Assembly: GCF_003346715.1 (NCBI RefSeq)
Contig: NZ_QQPQ01000013.1
Location: forward strand, 62,001-126,000
Direction of reading: 5' to 3'
Source of the DNA: Oceanispirochaeta sp. M1
GTDB lineage: Bacteria; Spirochaetota; Spirochaetia; DSM-2461
DNA length: 64,000 nt
Positions 16,287-25,935 of the stretch are shown one piece after another. The notes beneath the pieces are model-generated. The model did no database searches, was not told where the DNA came from, and worked only from the letters and a program-made list of their open reading frames with translations. The position numbers were made by a program, and so were the translations under genes. Every line of letters starts with the position of its first letter. Position 1 is the stretch's first letter.

Positions 16287-17980
16287 TGATTCATGTTAAT
16301 CAGAAAGGTTGCTCCAGGAGCAGCGGTATCAGGGCAGTTTATCAGAGTGACAGCAGCGGCAGTCTCAAAGAGGCAGGTCTGGTTGATGCCTTCACTGGAA
16401 TAGCTGCGGCCAATTTTGAAATTAGTTCCATGGAGACCGTTCCCGGCTGGAAGAACAGATATTTTCAAAAACTCAGTTTTTCCGGTCCTTTGGAACCGGG
16501 GCGTTACCGCATCTCAGGCATGAAAGATAATGGAGAATCAGAATTCTCTGAAAACTTTACTGTAAGCAGCGAGCTGATAGCCGAGAAAGATCTTTCTGAT
16601 CTGCTGGTCTATTTCAAGACCATGCGGAGTGACGGCATATATGATGAGGCCGACAGGGATGTTCCTGTCTGGGAAAGCAATGAGAGACGGGATGCAAGTG
16701 GCGGTTGGTATGATGCCTCAGGAGATACAAGCAAGTATCTGAGTCACCTCTCCTATGCAGAGAGAATGAATCCCCAGCAGACACCACTTGTGGTCTGGAT
16801 ACTTTCTGATCTTATCAGACGTTACGACAATGCTCATCTCTGGGCAGGGGATAACTTCCGCCGCTGGGTTCAGTTTGAGATGAATCATGGTGCAGACTTC
16901 CTCCTTAAGATGCAGCATGAAGAGGGCTGGTTTTATAAAATATTGTTTGATCAATGGAGCAAGGACCCCGAGGCACGTATGCTCTGTTCCTATAAAACCC
17001 AGAATGGTGAACGTCTTTCTACAATGAAAGCCGGGTTCCGGGAAGGAGGAGGGATGGCCTGTGCCGCTCTGGCTTCTGCCGCAGTACTCTCTGAAGGAGA
17101 GAGAAAGGAATCCTACTTGAAAGCTGCTGAGTCGGGATACTCATTCCTGAAGGAGCATAATAGGGAAGTTCTCGAGAAGGGCGGGGAGAACCTTATCGAC
17201 TGGTACTGTGCTCTCTCAGCTTCCCTGGAGTTATACCGGGCCGGCAGGAATGAAAAATACAGAGAGGATATCTCATACTGGTCCCGAAAAATTCTTTCTG
17301 CCTTCCATTCATTTAATGATAATGAAGGATGGTGGTTTGTCATTCCTGAAGAGAAAATTCCTTATTATCATGCTTCCGATGAGGGACTTTTAATTATCGC
17401 AGTCAAGGCTTCCCTGGAGTTTCTTGAAGGACAAGCCAAAACAGATGCTGAAAATATGCTGAACAAGGCATTGTCTTTTCTCGCTGACAGTCTTCTGGCC
17501 GATCCCGATCCTTTTTACTATCCAAGACACTGGGTGGAAGGATGTGAGAAGGCCGAATATAAGTGGTTTTATCCCCATGAGAATCCTTCAGGATACTGGT
17601 GGCAGGGTGAGAACAGCCGAATCAGCTCCCTTGGAGCCGCTCTCCTTTACGGGGAGTCCGACAACTCTGAGAGGCTGCAGCAGAACAGCAAGCTGGCTCT
17701 GTCAGTACTTGACTGGCAGCTGGGTCTTAATCCTTTCAATGTTTCCATGATTGACGGCTGGGGAGCCGGCAGTCCCGAATATGAGGGTGATTACTATAAT
17801 CTTCCCGGAGGAGTGGCTAACGGTATCACATCGGGCTTTGATGATGAGAAGGATATTGCCTTTCAACCTGAGCTGGAAGGCAATCCCGGAGATAATTCAT
17901 GGCGCTGGGGAGAGCAGTGGATACCCCATGCCGCCTGGTTTCTGATGCTGAGCAGTCTTCTGCGTGAGAAGGGGCTTTAG
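16286..17980 (+). CDS. glycoside hydrolase family 9 protein, cytoplasmic
   Basis: 564 residues. An N-terminal Ig-like strand domain (residues 1 to about 95) is followed by an alpha-barrel with GH9 marks: GGWYDASGDTSKYLSHLSY (near 138, equal to the DAGD catalytic-base motif with S in place of the usual residue after DA), a long helical body, QLGLNPFNVSMIDGWG (near 480) and GEQWIPHAAW (near 545) where the acid Glu is expected. There is no signal peptide. Intracellular GH9 enzymes in other bacteria cleave imported cello- or chito-oligosaccharides; here the substrate is unknown. Coupled to the 121-residue protein upstream. Confidence 0.82.
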   Translation: MIHVNQKGCSRSSGIRAVYQSDSSGSLKEAGLVDAFTGIAAANFEISSMETVPGWKNRYFQKLSFSGPLEPGRYRISGMKDNGESEFSENFTVSSELIAEKDLSDLLVYFKTMRSDGIYDEADRDVPVWESNERRDASGGWYDASGDTSKYLSHLSYAERMNPQQTPLVVWILSDLIRRYDNAHLWAGDNFRRWVQFEMNHGADFLLKMQHEEGWFYKILFDQWSKDPEARMLCSYKTQNGERLSTMKAGFREGGGMACAALASAAVLSEGERKESYLKAAESGYSFLKEHNREVLEKGGENLIDWYCALSASLELYRAGRNEKYREDISYWSRKILSAFHSFNDNEGWWFVIPEEKIPYYHASDEGLLIIAVKASLEFLEGQAKTDAENMLNKALSFLADSLLADPDPFYYPRHWVEGCEKAEYKWFYPHENPSGYWWQGENSRISSLGAALLYGESDNSERLQQNSKLALSVLDWQLGLNPFNVSMIDGWGAGSPEYEGDYYNLPGGVANGITSGFDDEKDIAFQPELEGNPGDNSWRWGEQWIPHAAWFLMLSSLLREKGL

Positions 17981-17998
17981 GGGCTTACAGATGGTTCA

Positions 17999-18026
17999 GC
18001 TTCTGATTCAATGCTTCTGATTCAAT
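17999..18026. repeat. 14-base tandem duplication at the end of the pirin gene
   Basis: GCTTCTGATTCAAT occurs twice in direct succession (17999-18012 and 18013-18026), followed by a third partial GCTTC. The inner copy contains the pirin stop codon. Confidence 0.9.
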
Positions 18027-18936
18027 GCTTCAGGAAGCTGCCGTTTCTGTACTCTTCAAATGCCTTGTACAGTTCTTCATTTGTGTTCATCACGATAGGG
18101 CCGTGCCAGGCAACCGGTTCCTTGAGGGGCTGACCGGAAATAAGAAGGAAACGAACGCCCTCTTCTCCTGTTCTTAATCGTATCTCATCTCCTCTGTCAA
18201 AGAGTACCAGATGACGGTTCTCAACAGCCAGAGAAGGAATGGCCTCAGCTGTACCCGACTCATTCACATACTCGGTCATTACAGCTTGAGGTTCTGAAGC
18301 AGTTCTGAAAACAGCTGAACCATGAAATATATAGGCAAATGCATTCTGTTCTATATCAATTTTTATGGATCTCTCTGTATTGGGTGGGATTGAGAGGTCG
18401 ATATAACTGGGATTTGTCACTATGCCCGTAACAGGACCGGTCTTTCCCCAGAAATTACCCGTAATAATACGGGCATGACTCCCGTCATCCTCTGTCAGCT
18501 CCGGTATCTCTCCAGCCGGAATATCCTGGTATCTTGGATCCATCATTTTATCTGCAGAAGGGAGGTTTGCCCAAAGCTGGAATCCATGGAATATATTGGG
18601 GGCACCGGGTAGGGGCATTTCCTGATGAATAATACCGCTTCCGGCGGTCATCCACTGCACATCACCGGATTTTAAATCCCCCTTATTCCCCATGCTGTCT
18701 TCATGTTGAAGACCTCCTTCAAGGATATAGCTTATTGTCTCTATTCCCCTGTGAGGATGCCATGGAAAACCGGCCATCCTATTATCAGGATCATCATTGA
18801 TCAGATGGTCCAGCAATAGAAAGGGATCTGTAAGCTCCACTTCATGGTTTCCAAATACTCTGTTTATACTAACACCAGCCCCATCAACTACCTGTTGGGG
18901 TTTTATTATCTTTCGTATTGGTCTGAGAGACATCAT
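18022..18936 (-). CDS. pirin family protein
   Basis: 304 residues of the bicupin pirin family. The metal-site motif FPWHPHRGIETISYILEGG (near residue 57) and GSGIIHQE (near 98) hold the His/His/His/Glu ligands. Bacterial pirins act as quercetinases or as redox-linked interaction partners; neither can be chosen here. Its ATG overlaps the marR stop (TAATG) and shares AGGAG inside the marR end, so it is the regulated partner in a two-gene operon. Confidence 0.9.
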   Translation of the reverse strand: MMSLRPIRKIIKPQQVVDGAGVSINRVFGNHEVELTDPFLLLDHLINDDPDNRMAGFPWHPHRGIETISYILEGGLQHEDSMGNKGDLKSGDVQWMTAGSGIIHQEMPLPGAPNIFHGFQLWANLPSADKMMDPRYQDIPAGEIPELTEDDGSHARIITGNFWGKTGPVTGIVTNPSYIDLSIPPNTERSIKIDIEQNAFAYIFHGSAVFRTASEPQAVMTEYVNESGTAEAIPSLAVENRHLVLFDRGDEIRLRTGEEGVRFLLISGQPLKEPVAWHGPIVMNTNEELYKAFEEYRNGSFLKH

Positions 18937-19367
18937 TATTCTCCTATGCTTTTTCCAAGCTTTTTAACAAGTTCGATGAGTGCTGACTTCTCAGAAATAT
19001 CCAGACCCTTAAAAGCCCTCATGATATCTTTTACATGTTCCGGGAAAAGAGCTGCTATAAGGTCTTCTCCCTTATTTGTCAGACTTATTTTTCTGCTTCT
19101 TTTGTCCTGTTCTGAGACAGCTTTTTTAACAGATCCAGCTTTTTCAAGGTTCCTGATCACAACTCCCATATTTCCACTGGATGAAAGAGTCGTTTCAATG
19201 ATCTCATTTACTGTGAGTGGTCCTTTGTGGTAGAGGGCTTCCAGAACAGCAAATTGAGTCATTGTTATTCCACTATTGCTTATTTGAGGTGTCAACGCCT
19301 TTTCCATGGATTTAGTCATCCTGCCCAGGACAATTATGAGTTTAAGATTCATTTCTTTTTCAGTCAT
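18936..19367 (-). CDS. MarR-family transcriptional regulator
   Basis: 143 residues with a MarR winged helix: MTQFAVLEALYHKGPLTVNE, recognition helix SSSGNMGVVIRNLEKAG and wing SEQDKRSRKISLTNKGEDL. It heads a two-gene operon with pirin. A perfect 18-base palindrome lies between its -35 and -10 boxes, so it most likely represses itself and pirin. The -10 box is 6 bases before the ATG and there is no ribosome site, implying a leaderless mRNA. Confidence 0.9.
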   Translation of the reverse strand: MTEKEMNLKLIIVLGRMTKSMEKALTPQISNSGITMTQFAVLEALYHKGPLTVNEIIETTLSSSGNMGVVIRNLEKAGSVKKAVSEQDKRSRKISLTNKGEDLIAALFPEHVKDIMRAFKGLDISEKSALIELVKKLGKSIGE

Positions 19368-19373
19368 ATATAT

Positions 19374-19403
19374 ATTATATCTCTATGTAGAGATAAAAAA
19401 CAA
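19374..19403 (-). promoter_or_regulatory. marR-pirin promoter with perfect palindromic operator
   Basis: On the minus strand: TTGTTT (19403-19398), 18-base spacer, TATAAT (19379-19374). The palindrome TATCTCTA-TG-TAGAGATA occupies 19378-19395, filling the spacer and touching the -10 box; a textbook site for an autorepressing MarR dimer. Confidence 0.8.
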
Positions 19404-19532
19404 GGAGAATCCATAGTTTTATATATTGAATTACTCACTGAGCAATTCCATACACGGAATCTACACTTTTCTACTCTAAATCTTCACAGGGTTTCATAGT
19501 TATATTTTTTGAAATATGTGAATATCATTTAT

Positions 19533-20228
19533 ATGGAAAAGATCTTGATTCTTGAGGACAGTGATTCAATTCGTGAATCCGTTGAAAACTATCTCAAACT
19601 GAATGACTATGAAGCCTTTTCCTGTGCTTCATGTGCAGAGGCAAAAGAAGCTCTGGAACATTTTATACCCAATCTTGCAATTATTGATATCTCCCTGCCC
19701 GATGGTAACGGTTTCTTTTTCAGCAGGGATCATCTGAGGGGTAAAAATATACCTTTCCTCTTCCTGAGCAGTCAAAATGAAGAATCAGATCGAATTACAG
19801 GTCTTGAACTGGGAGCTCTGGATTATATAACCAAGCCTTTTTCATTGAAAGAACTCATTATGAGGGTTAAGGCAATTTTGAAAAGAGCCAATCCTGACGG
19901 CAGCAGTGCCGTTCAGAAGCAAAAATGGGTCCTTGGACCGGATACAATAGAATATGCAGAAATAACACATAAACTGAGTCTTAATGGTGTTGATATTCAT
20001 CTCACTACAATGGAATGGGAGATCCTTTCAACCCTGATTCTTCATGAAGGTGCTATTTTATCGAGAGAACAGATTCAGAAAAACCTTCATTTTGTGACTG
20101 GAGAGCTCAGTCCCAAGACAATTGACTCACATGTAAAAAACATCAGAAGTAAGCTTGAAAACCCTGATTGGATAGTTGCGGTCAGAAGTTTCGGTTTTCG
20201 CTTTACCGGAGAACCTGCCCTTGCGTAA
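19533..20228 (+). CDS. OmpR/PhoB-family response regulator
   Basis: 231 residues from ATG 19533. Receiver domain: LEDSDS acidic pair, phosphorylation Asp in NLAIIDISLPDGNG (near 52), switch residue in LFLSSQ, Lys in ALDYITKPFS. C-terminal winged-helix effector (TTMEWEILSTLILHEG, SPKTIDSHVKNIRSKLE, RSFGFRF). No ribosome site precedes it; TTG or GTG codons upstream in frame are not better. It overlaps the sensor kinase gene by 8 bases. The signal is unknown; a porin-like gene follows the pair. Confidence 0.9.
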   Translation: MEKILILEDSDSIRESVENYLKLNDYEAFSCASCAEAKEALEHFIPNLAIIDISLPDGNGFFFSRDHLRGKNIPFLFLSSQNEESDRITGLELGALDYITKPFSLKELIMRVKAILKRANPDGSSAVQKQKWVLGPDTIEYAEITHKLSLNGVDIHLTTMEWEILSTLILHEGAILSREQIQKNLHFVTGELSPKTIDSHVKNIRSKLENPDWIVAVRSFGFRFTGEPALA

Positions 20229-21552
20229 AACTTTTACACGAATATTTACGAATCTGGTACTCCTTATTACCTTTTTTGTTCTGGTGCAAAGCCTCATAAT
20301 TATAAAATTTGCCATTCATACAGTTAACCAGATTGTTTCAAATGAGTTGGAAGAGAGTGCGGATCAACTGCGTATGCTCTTTGGTATTCATGAACATATG
20401 AGCAGCTTTTCTATTGATAAACTGGATGATGGATTTCTTCTCACTCAGTATTATCCTCAGGTTCAAAGTATTAAATTTTATGATAATCATGGAGTCCTGA
20501 AACATACCATGGGTAAAGAGATTCTTGAGGAGGATGAAGAGCTGCTTCGCAGGCGATTCACCATACCCTATAAAACAGTTGAAAAGGATAATGGGGAGGT
20601 TTTTCATTTTGAACTGCTACCTTATCCCAAACCCCTTCAACTCCAGCGTCCCAAGCTGCAGTGGATAAATTCCTATATCAGATACAATGTTTTTATGATC
20701 CTGCTCAGTATTCCTCTGGCAATGGCATTTGCTTTCATTTTTTCATCAAAACTTGCTGATGATTCGAAGAAAATTTCAGCAGCTCTCATTCGTCTGGCTC
20801 ATGGAGAAAGGGATGTTGATATTCCCCAGGGAGTAACAATAGAAAGTCAGAAAATTGCCAGTGTAGCCTGTCATCTGCAAAAGCAGATTATAGAAAAAGA
20901 GAAGCGTCAGATCCGTCGAGTACAGGAGCTGACTCATGATTTGAAGAGTCCCTTGGCAGGGTTGTATACTCAACTGGAATCAGTGGAAATGGGAGTACTT
21001 GAGCTGAGTGAGGAAAGATTCTCTCATCTCTATGGCGAATTGGGATTCCTAAACAGCTTGATTGATAATATGGCGGAAGTATACAGGCTGGTGGATGATA
21101 ATGTCTATTATTCTCCCCAGGAAATCAGATCTACCCAGCTTGTTAATACACTGATTGATCGTTTCAGTCCTATTGCTGAAGAGGCTGGTAAGGTCATGAA
21201 AACAGATATAAAGGTTTCAGTTTTTACTGCAGATTTCAATCTTCTCCTCAGAGCTGTTGGAAATCTCATCAGTAATGCCATACAGCATGGAAGTGGTGAA
21301 GAAATCTCATTTAAGATATATGTGGAAAATGATGAGGTACAAATTGATCTGATCAATGACGGTCATATTTCTGAAGATGAGCTCCCCCATGTTCTGACCC
21401 GTTACTGGAGTAAAGGACACAATGGAAGCGGTCTGGGACTTCCCATCGCTCAATTGATAGCCAGAAAGCATAATGGTGATCTAAGGGTCCAAAATTTAGA
21501 AGAAGACCATGTTCTTTTCTCACTCTCTATCCCCCAAAATCATCGAAATTAA
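20221..21552 (+). CDS. sensor histidine kinase
   Basis: 443 residues from TTG 20221, chosen because GGAG is 9 bases before it and a membrane helix follows at once; the frame is open further upstream inside the regulator gene. Membrane helices at about 9-35 and 155-178 enclose a periplasmic sensor of about 120 residues with no known fold. HAMP-like linker, H-box ELTHDLKSPLAG, N-box NLISNAIQHG, and catalytic GSGLGLPIAQLIARKH. It phosphorylates the response regulator encoded just before it. Confidence 0.9.
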   Translation: MRKTFTRIFTNLVLLITFFVLVQSLIIIKFAIHTVNQIVSNELEESADQLRMLFGIHEHMSSFSIDKLDDGFLLTQYYPQVQSIKFYDNHGVLKHTMGKEILEEDEELLRRRFTIPYKTVEKDNGEVFHFELLPYPKPLQLQRPKLQWINSYIRYNVFMILLSIPLAMAFAFIFSSKLADDSKKISAALIRLAHGERDVDIPQGVTIESQKIASVACHLQKQIIEKEKRQIRRVQELTHDLKSPLAGLYTQLESVEMGVLELSEERFSHLYGELGFLNSLIDNMAEVYRLVDDNVYYSPQEIRSTQLVNTLIDRFSPIAEEAGKVMKTDIKVSVFTADFNLLLRAVGNLISNAIQHGSGEEISFKIYVENDEVQIDLINDGHISEDELPHVLTRYWSKGHNGSGLGLPIAQLIARKHNGDLRVQNLEEDHVLFSLSIPQNHRN

Positions 21553-21719
21553 GAATCACTACTTTGTGAAGATATAGTGCAACAGCCTTGCGATGTTTCT
21601 CCTTATTCCTGAAATGATTATCTATATTCACTTCATATCACTGACAATTAGCCCTCCTAATATGATTTTAATGACACAGGGTTTCCTGTGAATAAAAAAT
21701 AATTATGGAGTTTATATTA

Positions 21720-22745
21720 ATGAAAGGTAAAATTTTAGTTGTTTTAGCTGTTCTGGCACTTCTTGCAGCCCCTGTCTTTGCCGAGGTTTCCATATCCGGT
21801 GAATTTGCCTACGGTTTCAATACGTCTGATGATGTTTATGAGAATGTATTCGATACAGGAGACCTGTATTTCACAGGAACTGCTGCAAATGGCAATGCTT
21901 CTGTAATTTTTGGTATGGATTTTACCAACATCACAAACAGTATGACCGGTCATGATTTTCTGGATGCCGATTTTATCAGTGATGTTTACATGGACTTAAA
22001 TGTAACAGGAGCCATGGGTGTTGATTCTCCCGTTGGTGTTTCCATGCTCTTTGGACGTTCCAGCTACAGCGCAAATAACTTCCTTGGAGATATCACAGGT
22101 TACAGTACCTATGATGTAATCAATGCAGAAACCGCCACAAGCGGATATGTCGGAGTTACTCTGAATATTCTTGATATGATCAATGTTGAGTATGGTCTTG
22201 ATCCCAACCTGGTTGATGGTGTTCAGAATATGTACGCTAATATCAATGGAACTTTCGGAATCGTCAGTGCAGAAGTATATTGCACTGTGATTGGAGATGA
22301 TGTCCTGGCTGATGGTATATATAATGCAATCGGTGCAGACTTTGTAGCTGCAATGGATGTTGTTTCCTTTGGTGCGGGTGCTGAATACAATACCGATGCT
22401 GAAGCTACCAGATACGGTGTGTCTGCCAGAACACCTATTGTACCCAATACAGATATGGGTATTGCCTTCATGGGTTACTCCGATGCAGATGTTAATCCCT
22501 ATGGACTCGGTTTTGATGCCAACTATGCTATTACTGATGCCTTCAAGGTATATGGAGCCCTTCTTTTGAAGGATCTTGAAAACCTGGATGCAGATGACAT
22601 GGTCGGTTATGAACTCTCCACTTCTTATACTTTCGCCGGAGATGTAACCGCCTATGCCGGTTATGTTACCAAAGGAAGTGGATTCAACGCCCTTGGAGAC
22701 ATTGTAGATGATAGTTTCTTCATGGCTGTTTCCGCCTCTTTCTAA
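21720..22745 (+). CDS. porin-like outer-membrane beta-barrel protein
   Basis: 341 residues from ATG 21720, with GGAG 10 bases upstream; a possible earlier ATG at 21705 overlaps that site. The signal peptide ends AAPVFA/EVS. The mature chain is Asp- and Gly-rich with alternating strands and ends VSASF, a terminal phenylalanine as required by the outer-membrane assembly machinery. The start VSISGEFAYGFNT and overall style recall abundant spirochaete porin-like proteins. High-quality terminator directly after. A large leader suggests strong expression. Neighbouring two-component genes may control it, by position only. Confidence 0.7.
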   Translation: MKGKILVVLAVLALLAAPVFAEVSISGEFAYGFNTSDDVYENVFDTGDLYFTGTAANGNASVIFGMDFTNITNSMTGHDFLDADFISDVYMDLNVTGAMGVDSPVGVSMLFGRSSYSANNFLGDITGYSTYDVINAETATSGYVGVTLNILDMINVEYGLDPNLVDGVQNMYANINGTFGIVSAEVYCTVIGDDVLADGIYNAIGADFVAAMDVVSFGAGAEYNTDAEATRYGVSARTPIVPNTDMGIAFMGYSDADVNPYGLGFDANYAITDAFKVYGALLLKDLENLDADDMVGYELSTSYTFAGDVTAYAGYVTKGSGFNALGDIVDDSFFMAVSASF

Positions 22746-22776
22746 ATCAATATAAATTGATCTGAAAATATATCAG

Positions 22777-22812
22777 GGCCGCTTCATCATCGATGAGGCG
22801 GCTTTTTTTTAG
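22777..22812 (+). terminator. terminator of the porin-like gene
   Basis: GCCGCTTCATC / GATGAGGCGGC (11 bp, one G-T pair) with loop ATC, followed by eight T. Confidence 0.92.
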
Positions 22813-22845
22813 CCCATTCGAGTATTTACTATTTATAAATAAATA

Positions 22846-22876
22846 GGGGCTGCCCCATAGCTGTGAGGCAGCCCTG
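22846..22876 (-). terminator. terminator of the PPi-phosphofructokinase gene
   Basis: GGGGCTGCC / GGCAGCCC stem; on the minus strand it ends in CTATTTATTT, a modest T tract. Confidence 0.65.
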
Positions 22877-22897
22877 ATGTATTAAAGAATTATGAGT

Positions 22898-24556
22898 TTA
22901 TGCCTTTTCATGCTTCAGTGTTTCAGTAGGCTGGTCACATACTTCTGTGGGACCGTAGTACTGAATGGCACCGGGAAAGATAAAGGCAGTTTCAACAGCC
23001 CATGCATCTCTGTTAGCTGCAAAGGCCTTGAAGGGTGCACCATCAAGCTCTACAAGAGCCTTCCTGATAACGGGTTTCATAGATCCATGTCTCTGTTCCA
23101 TATTCATCATCATGGTAAGAGGACATCCTCCGGGAACCCACTGGTCGGCGGATTTCTGAAGATCGGCAACATTGGAGATATAGCCGGTCAGTCCGTGGCT
23201 CATCAGGATAAATGCTGAGAAACCAAGAGCATAGCAGTAATCTGAGTCAAAGTTGGAAGGGAAAGCACAGCGTCCTTCATATCCGAAGAAGTGAGCCAGT
23301 GCAGAAAATTTTCCTGCGAACTTTCCCTCTACTTTCATCTGCTCCAGCTTATGCCCGACCATTTCTATAAGAAGTTTTTCAGTTTCAATTCTGGATACCT
23401 GTACGTTTCCATGGGGATCTCTGTCCATAAGAAGCTGTTCCTGAATGGAGCGGGGCAGTGAGGAGAATACATAGGATGAATCCTTGCTCAGCTGCTGATT
23501 CAGCCATTCCTGCTGCTCTTCAAGAGTCTTGAGAGTGGAAAAGTAATCTACATGGTGTGCCATCTTGTCGTTGAGTTCGGCAATCAGTGCTCCCACTTCG
23601 GGGATAAACTCAATAAGACCTTCAGGAATCAGGGCAACACCGAAGTTCATGCCCTTTTCGGCTCTCTTCATAACAACTGATGTGATCTGATCCACTACCT
23701 GTGCCAGTGTCATTTTCTTCTCTTCAACTTCTTCAGAGATGATGCAGACATTGGGCTGAGTCTGGAGAGCACATTCCAGAGCAATATGAGAAGCACTTCT
23801 TCCCATCAATTTAATAAAGTGCCAGTATTTTTTAGCGGAATTTGAATCTTTTTCAATGTTTCCGATAAGTTCTGAATAGGTTTTGGTCGCTGTATCGAAT
23901 CCGAATGAAGTCTCGATGTATTCGTTTTTCAGGTCTCCATCGATTGTCTTGGGACAGCCGACTACTGTGACACCCGAATCTTTTGCAGCAAAATACTCGG
24001 CCAGAACGGCACCGTTGGTATTCGAGTCGTCACCACCGATGATTACTACACCGCTGATGTCATATTTCCGGCAGGTTGCCAGAGACATCTCAAACTGCTC
24101 TTCTGATTCCAGTTTATCACGGCCGGAACCTATGATATCGAATCCTCCGGTATTTCTGAAGGCATCCATCATGGCATCATCGATTTCAACGAGTTTGCTG
24201 TTCATGATTCCTGCGGGTCCACCAAGGAAACCATAGAGTTTTGATTCGGGGTTGGATTTTTTCAGACCGTCATATAGACCGGCAATTACATTGTGACCAC
24301 CGGGAGCCTGACCACCGGAAAGAATTACACCGAGATTGATCTTTTCTCCTGCTTTGGGATTGCTTCCCTTAACAAAGCGGGCAATTGGATTGCCGTAGGT
24401 TTTAGTGAAAAGTCCTTTCACTTCTGTCTGATCTGCTACGGATTCTGTAGGTTCACCCATTTCACAGGTGATGTTTTTAATGTCTCCCTGCAGTACGGCA
24501 GGCAGTTTGGGCTGATAGGCATAACGTGCCTTCTGAAGAGATGATAAATTACTCAT
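22898..24556 (-). CDS. pfp: diphosphate-fructose-6-phosphate 1-phosphotransferase (PPi-PFK)
   Basis: 552 residues, the long-type PPi-PFK found in spirochaetes and plants. [14 protein letters not shown] opens the phosphoryl-donor site; [10 protein letters not shown] (near 175) carries the Asp that marks PPi rather than ATP use; PKTIDGDL (near 203) holds the catalytic Asp; [13 protein letters not shown] binds fructose-6-phosphate. It makes fructose-1,6-bisphosphate from PPi reversibly, saving ATP in glycolysis. AAGGAG precedes ATG 24556. Single gene. Confidence 0.95.
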   Translation of the reverse strand: MSNLSSLQKARYAYQPKLPAVLQGDIKNITCEMGEPTESVADQTEVKGLFTKTYGNPIARFVKGSNPKAGEKINLGVILSGGQAPGGHNVIAGLYDGLKKSNPESKLYGFLGGPAGIMNSKLVEIDDAMMDAFRNTGGFDIIGSGRDKLESEEQFEMSLATCRKYDISGVVIIGGDDSNTNGAVLAEYFAAKDSGVTVVGCPKTIDGDLKNEYIETSFGFDTATKTYSELIGNIEKDSNSAKKYWHFIKLMGRSASHIALECALQTQPNVCIISEEVEEKKMTLAQVVDQITSVVMKRAEKGMNFGVALIPEGLIEFIPEVGALIAELNDKMAHHVDYFSTLKTLEEQQEWLNQQLSKDSSYVFSSLPRSIQEQLLMDRDPHGNVQVSRIETEKLLIEMVGHKLEQMKVEGKFAGKFSALAHFFGYEGRCAFPSNFDSDYCYALGFSAFILMSHGLTGYISNVADLQKSADQWVPGGCPLTMMMNMEQRHGSMKPVIRKALVELDGAPFKAFAANRDAWAVETAFIFPGAIQYYGPTEVCDQPTETLKHEKA

Positions 24557-24965
24557 TTGGATATTTCTCCTTGTTCATGTTCAGAGTTCCTTGAGGTACT
24601 CGTTTATATATGAGGTTATACAAAGCCGCAAAACACTTTATAATAGCTGTTCAGCTTTGTTTTTCCAGTGGAAATTGTATGTATGTTTATACGGATTTTA
24701 GGGCTCAGAGTCAAGATGAGAGAGGGTTGGATCAAGCATTGTTTTAGGAGCTGTCAGGACTTTTTTTTCACTCTCAGGAACTTTTTTTGAGGGAAACATG
24801 TTTTAATTGATCATTTTTGGTATTACAATAATACTAATCACTTATGAATTATTAAAATGTAAAGATTATCAGCATTAGTGAACAATCCTGTTGTTCTAAA
24901 AGAGGTCGAAAATGCTGAGGATTAAAGTGAGTGTATTATTGTTGAAATTTTATCAGGAGAAACAA
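24557..24965. other. intergenic region without a gene
   Basis: 409 bases, AT-rich, stops in all frames. It holds the divergent start regions of pfp (minus; TTGCGG-N17-TATAAA is one candidate) and of the following secreted protein. A near-repeat TCAGGACTTTTTTT / TCAGGAACTTTTTTT lies about 24750-24785. I see nothing else. Confidence 0.6.
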
Positions 24966-25877
24966 ATGAAAAGGATAATTGGATTTTTTCTACTGCTGGC
25001 TCTGTCTGGGGGTACTTCTTTTGCAGGGGGACAGCAGGACGCAGGTGGAGGAGAAGCCAGCTCAACCGGTCGTAACTCTATTACCGCTGTAGGTGTGGGG
25101 TACAGTCAGACCAACTATAAGCTTGGTTATACAGATGACTATAAGGATTTTAATGATGTTGACGGCTTAGTCGAGAAGGTGAAGTCTCCGGGATTCAATT
25201 TGAATCTCACTTCATATTCAACAAAGAAATCAGATCCATTCACATTCGGTTTTCTCTATGATATCAACGTTTTGATCCTGTCAGCTCCAACCTATACCGA
25301 GGAACAAGATGGTTTTCTTGTGGATGAAGAAGATTTAAGTCTATACGATTATGGAACCGGATTTGGAGCTCAGATGATTATGGGGCCCGGATTCAATTTC
25401 CAATTTGTACCAAGTCTCTCCCTGTTGATGGGAGTGGGTGCTCATCTTGGAATAGGTATTATGCCCAGTAGTGATTGGGCCTACGAAACTCTAACTGGAG
25501 TCGGTGTCGGAATCGGCAGTATTACCAGATTGAACTGGCAGTTCGCTGAGAAAATGGGACTGATGTTCGGTCTTGATATGTCTTATGACTTTTTCTCTAA
25601 AGTGAGTAATATGGATGATGATGGTCTGACATACGGTGCCGGAAAAGCCTTCAGCTTTTCCCCTATGATCATGGTTTCATTCAGCACAATGGGCAGAACA
25701 AGCAGTACCGGCTCCGTTGCAGACAGTGGTAAAAGCGGAAGCAGCGGCAGTGGGTCAAGCAGCAGCAGCGGCGGAAGTATTGGAGGATCTACCGATAGCG
25801 GCAGCAGCGGCAGCAGCAAGACTAAAAAACCTTCAGATGATAAATCCAAGGACTGGGATTCTGATCCCTACGATTGA
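24966..25877 (+). CDS. secreted protein, probable outer-membrane barrel with Ser/Gly-rich tail
   Basis: 303 residues from ATG 24966 (AGGAG before it); an upstream ATG at 24912 adds a poor extension. The signal peptide ends TSFAGGQQDAGG. The central 200 residues have barrel-like strands (NFQFVPSLSLLMGVGAHLGI, GLMFGLDMSYDFF). The last 60 residues are low-complexity Ser/Gly with Lys and Asp (GSSGSGSSSSSGG), coded by AGC/GGC repeats much like the minisatellite gene at 54.7 kb. Family unknown; a surface location is inferred. Confidence 0.6.
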   Translation: MKRIIGFFLLLALSGGTSFAGGQQDAGGGEASSTGRNSITAVGVGYSQTNYKLGYTDDYKDFNDVDGLVEKVKSPGFNLNLTSYSTKKSDPFTFGFLYDINVLILSAPTYTEEQDGFLVDEEDLSLYDYGTGFGAQMIMGPGFNFQFVPSLSLLMGVGAHLGIGIMPSSDWAYETLTGVGVGIGSITRLNWQFAEKMGLMFGLDMSYDFFSKVSNMDDDGLTYGAGKAFSFSPMIMVSFSTMGRTSSTGSVADSGKSGSSGSGSSSSSGGSIGGSTDSGSSGSSKTKKPSDDKSKDWDSDPYD

Positions 25878-25904
25878 TGTTTTTCTTAAATCTTAAATCT
25901 TAAC

Positions 25905-25933
25905 TCTCCCCGGGATTACCCGGGGATTTTTTT
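25905..25933. terminator. terminator
   Basis: CCCCGGG / CCCGGGG with 4-base loop ATTA, then ATTTTTTT. Lies between convergent genes. Confidence 0.9.
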
Positions 25934-25935
25934 CT

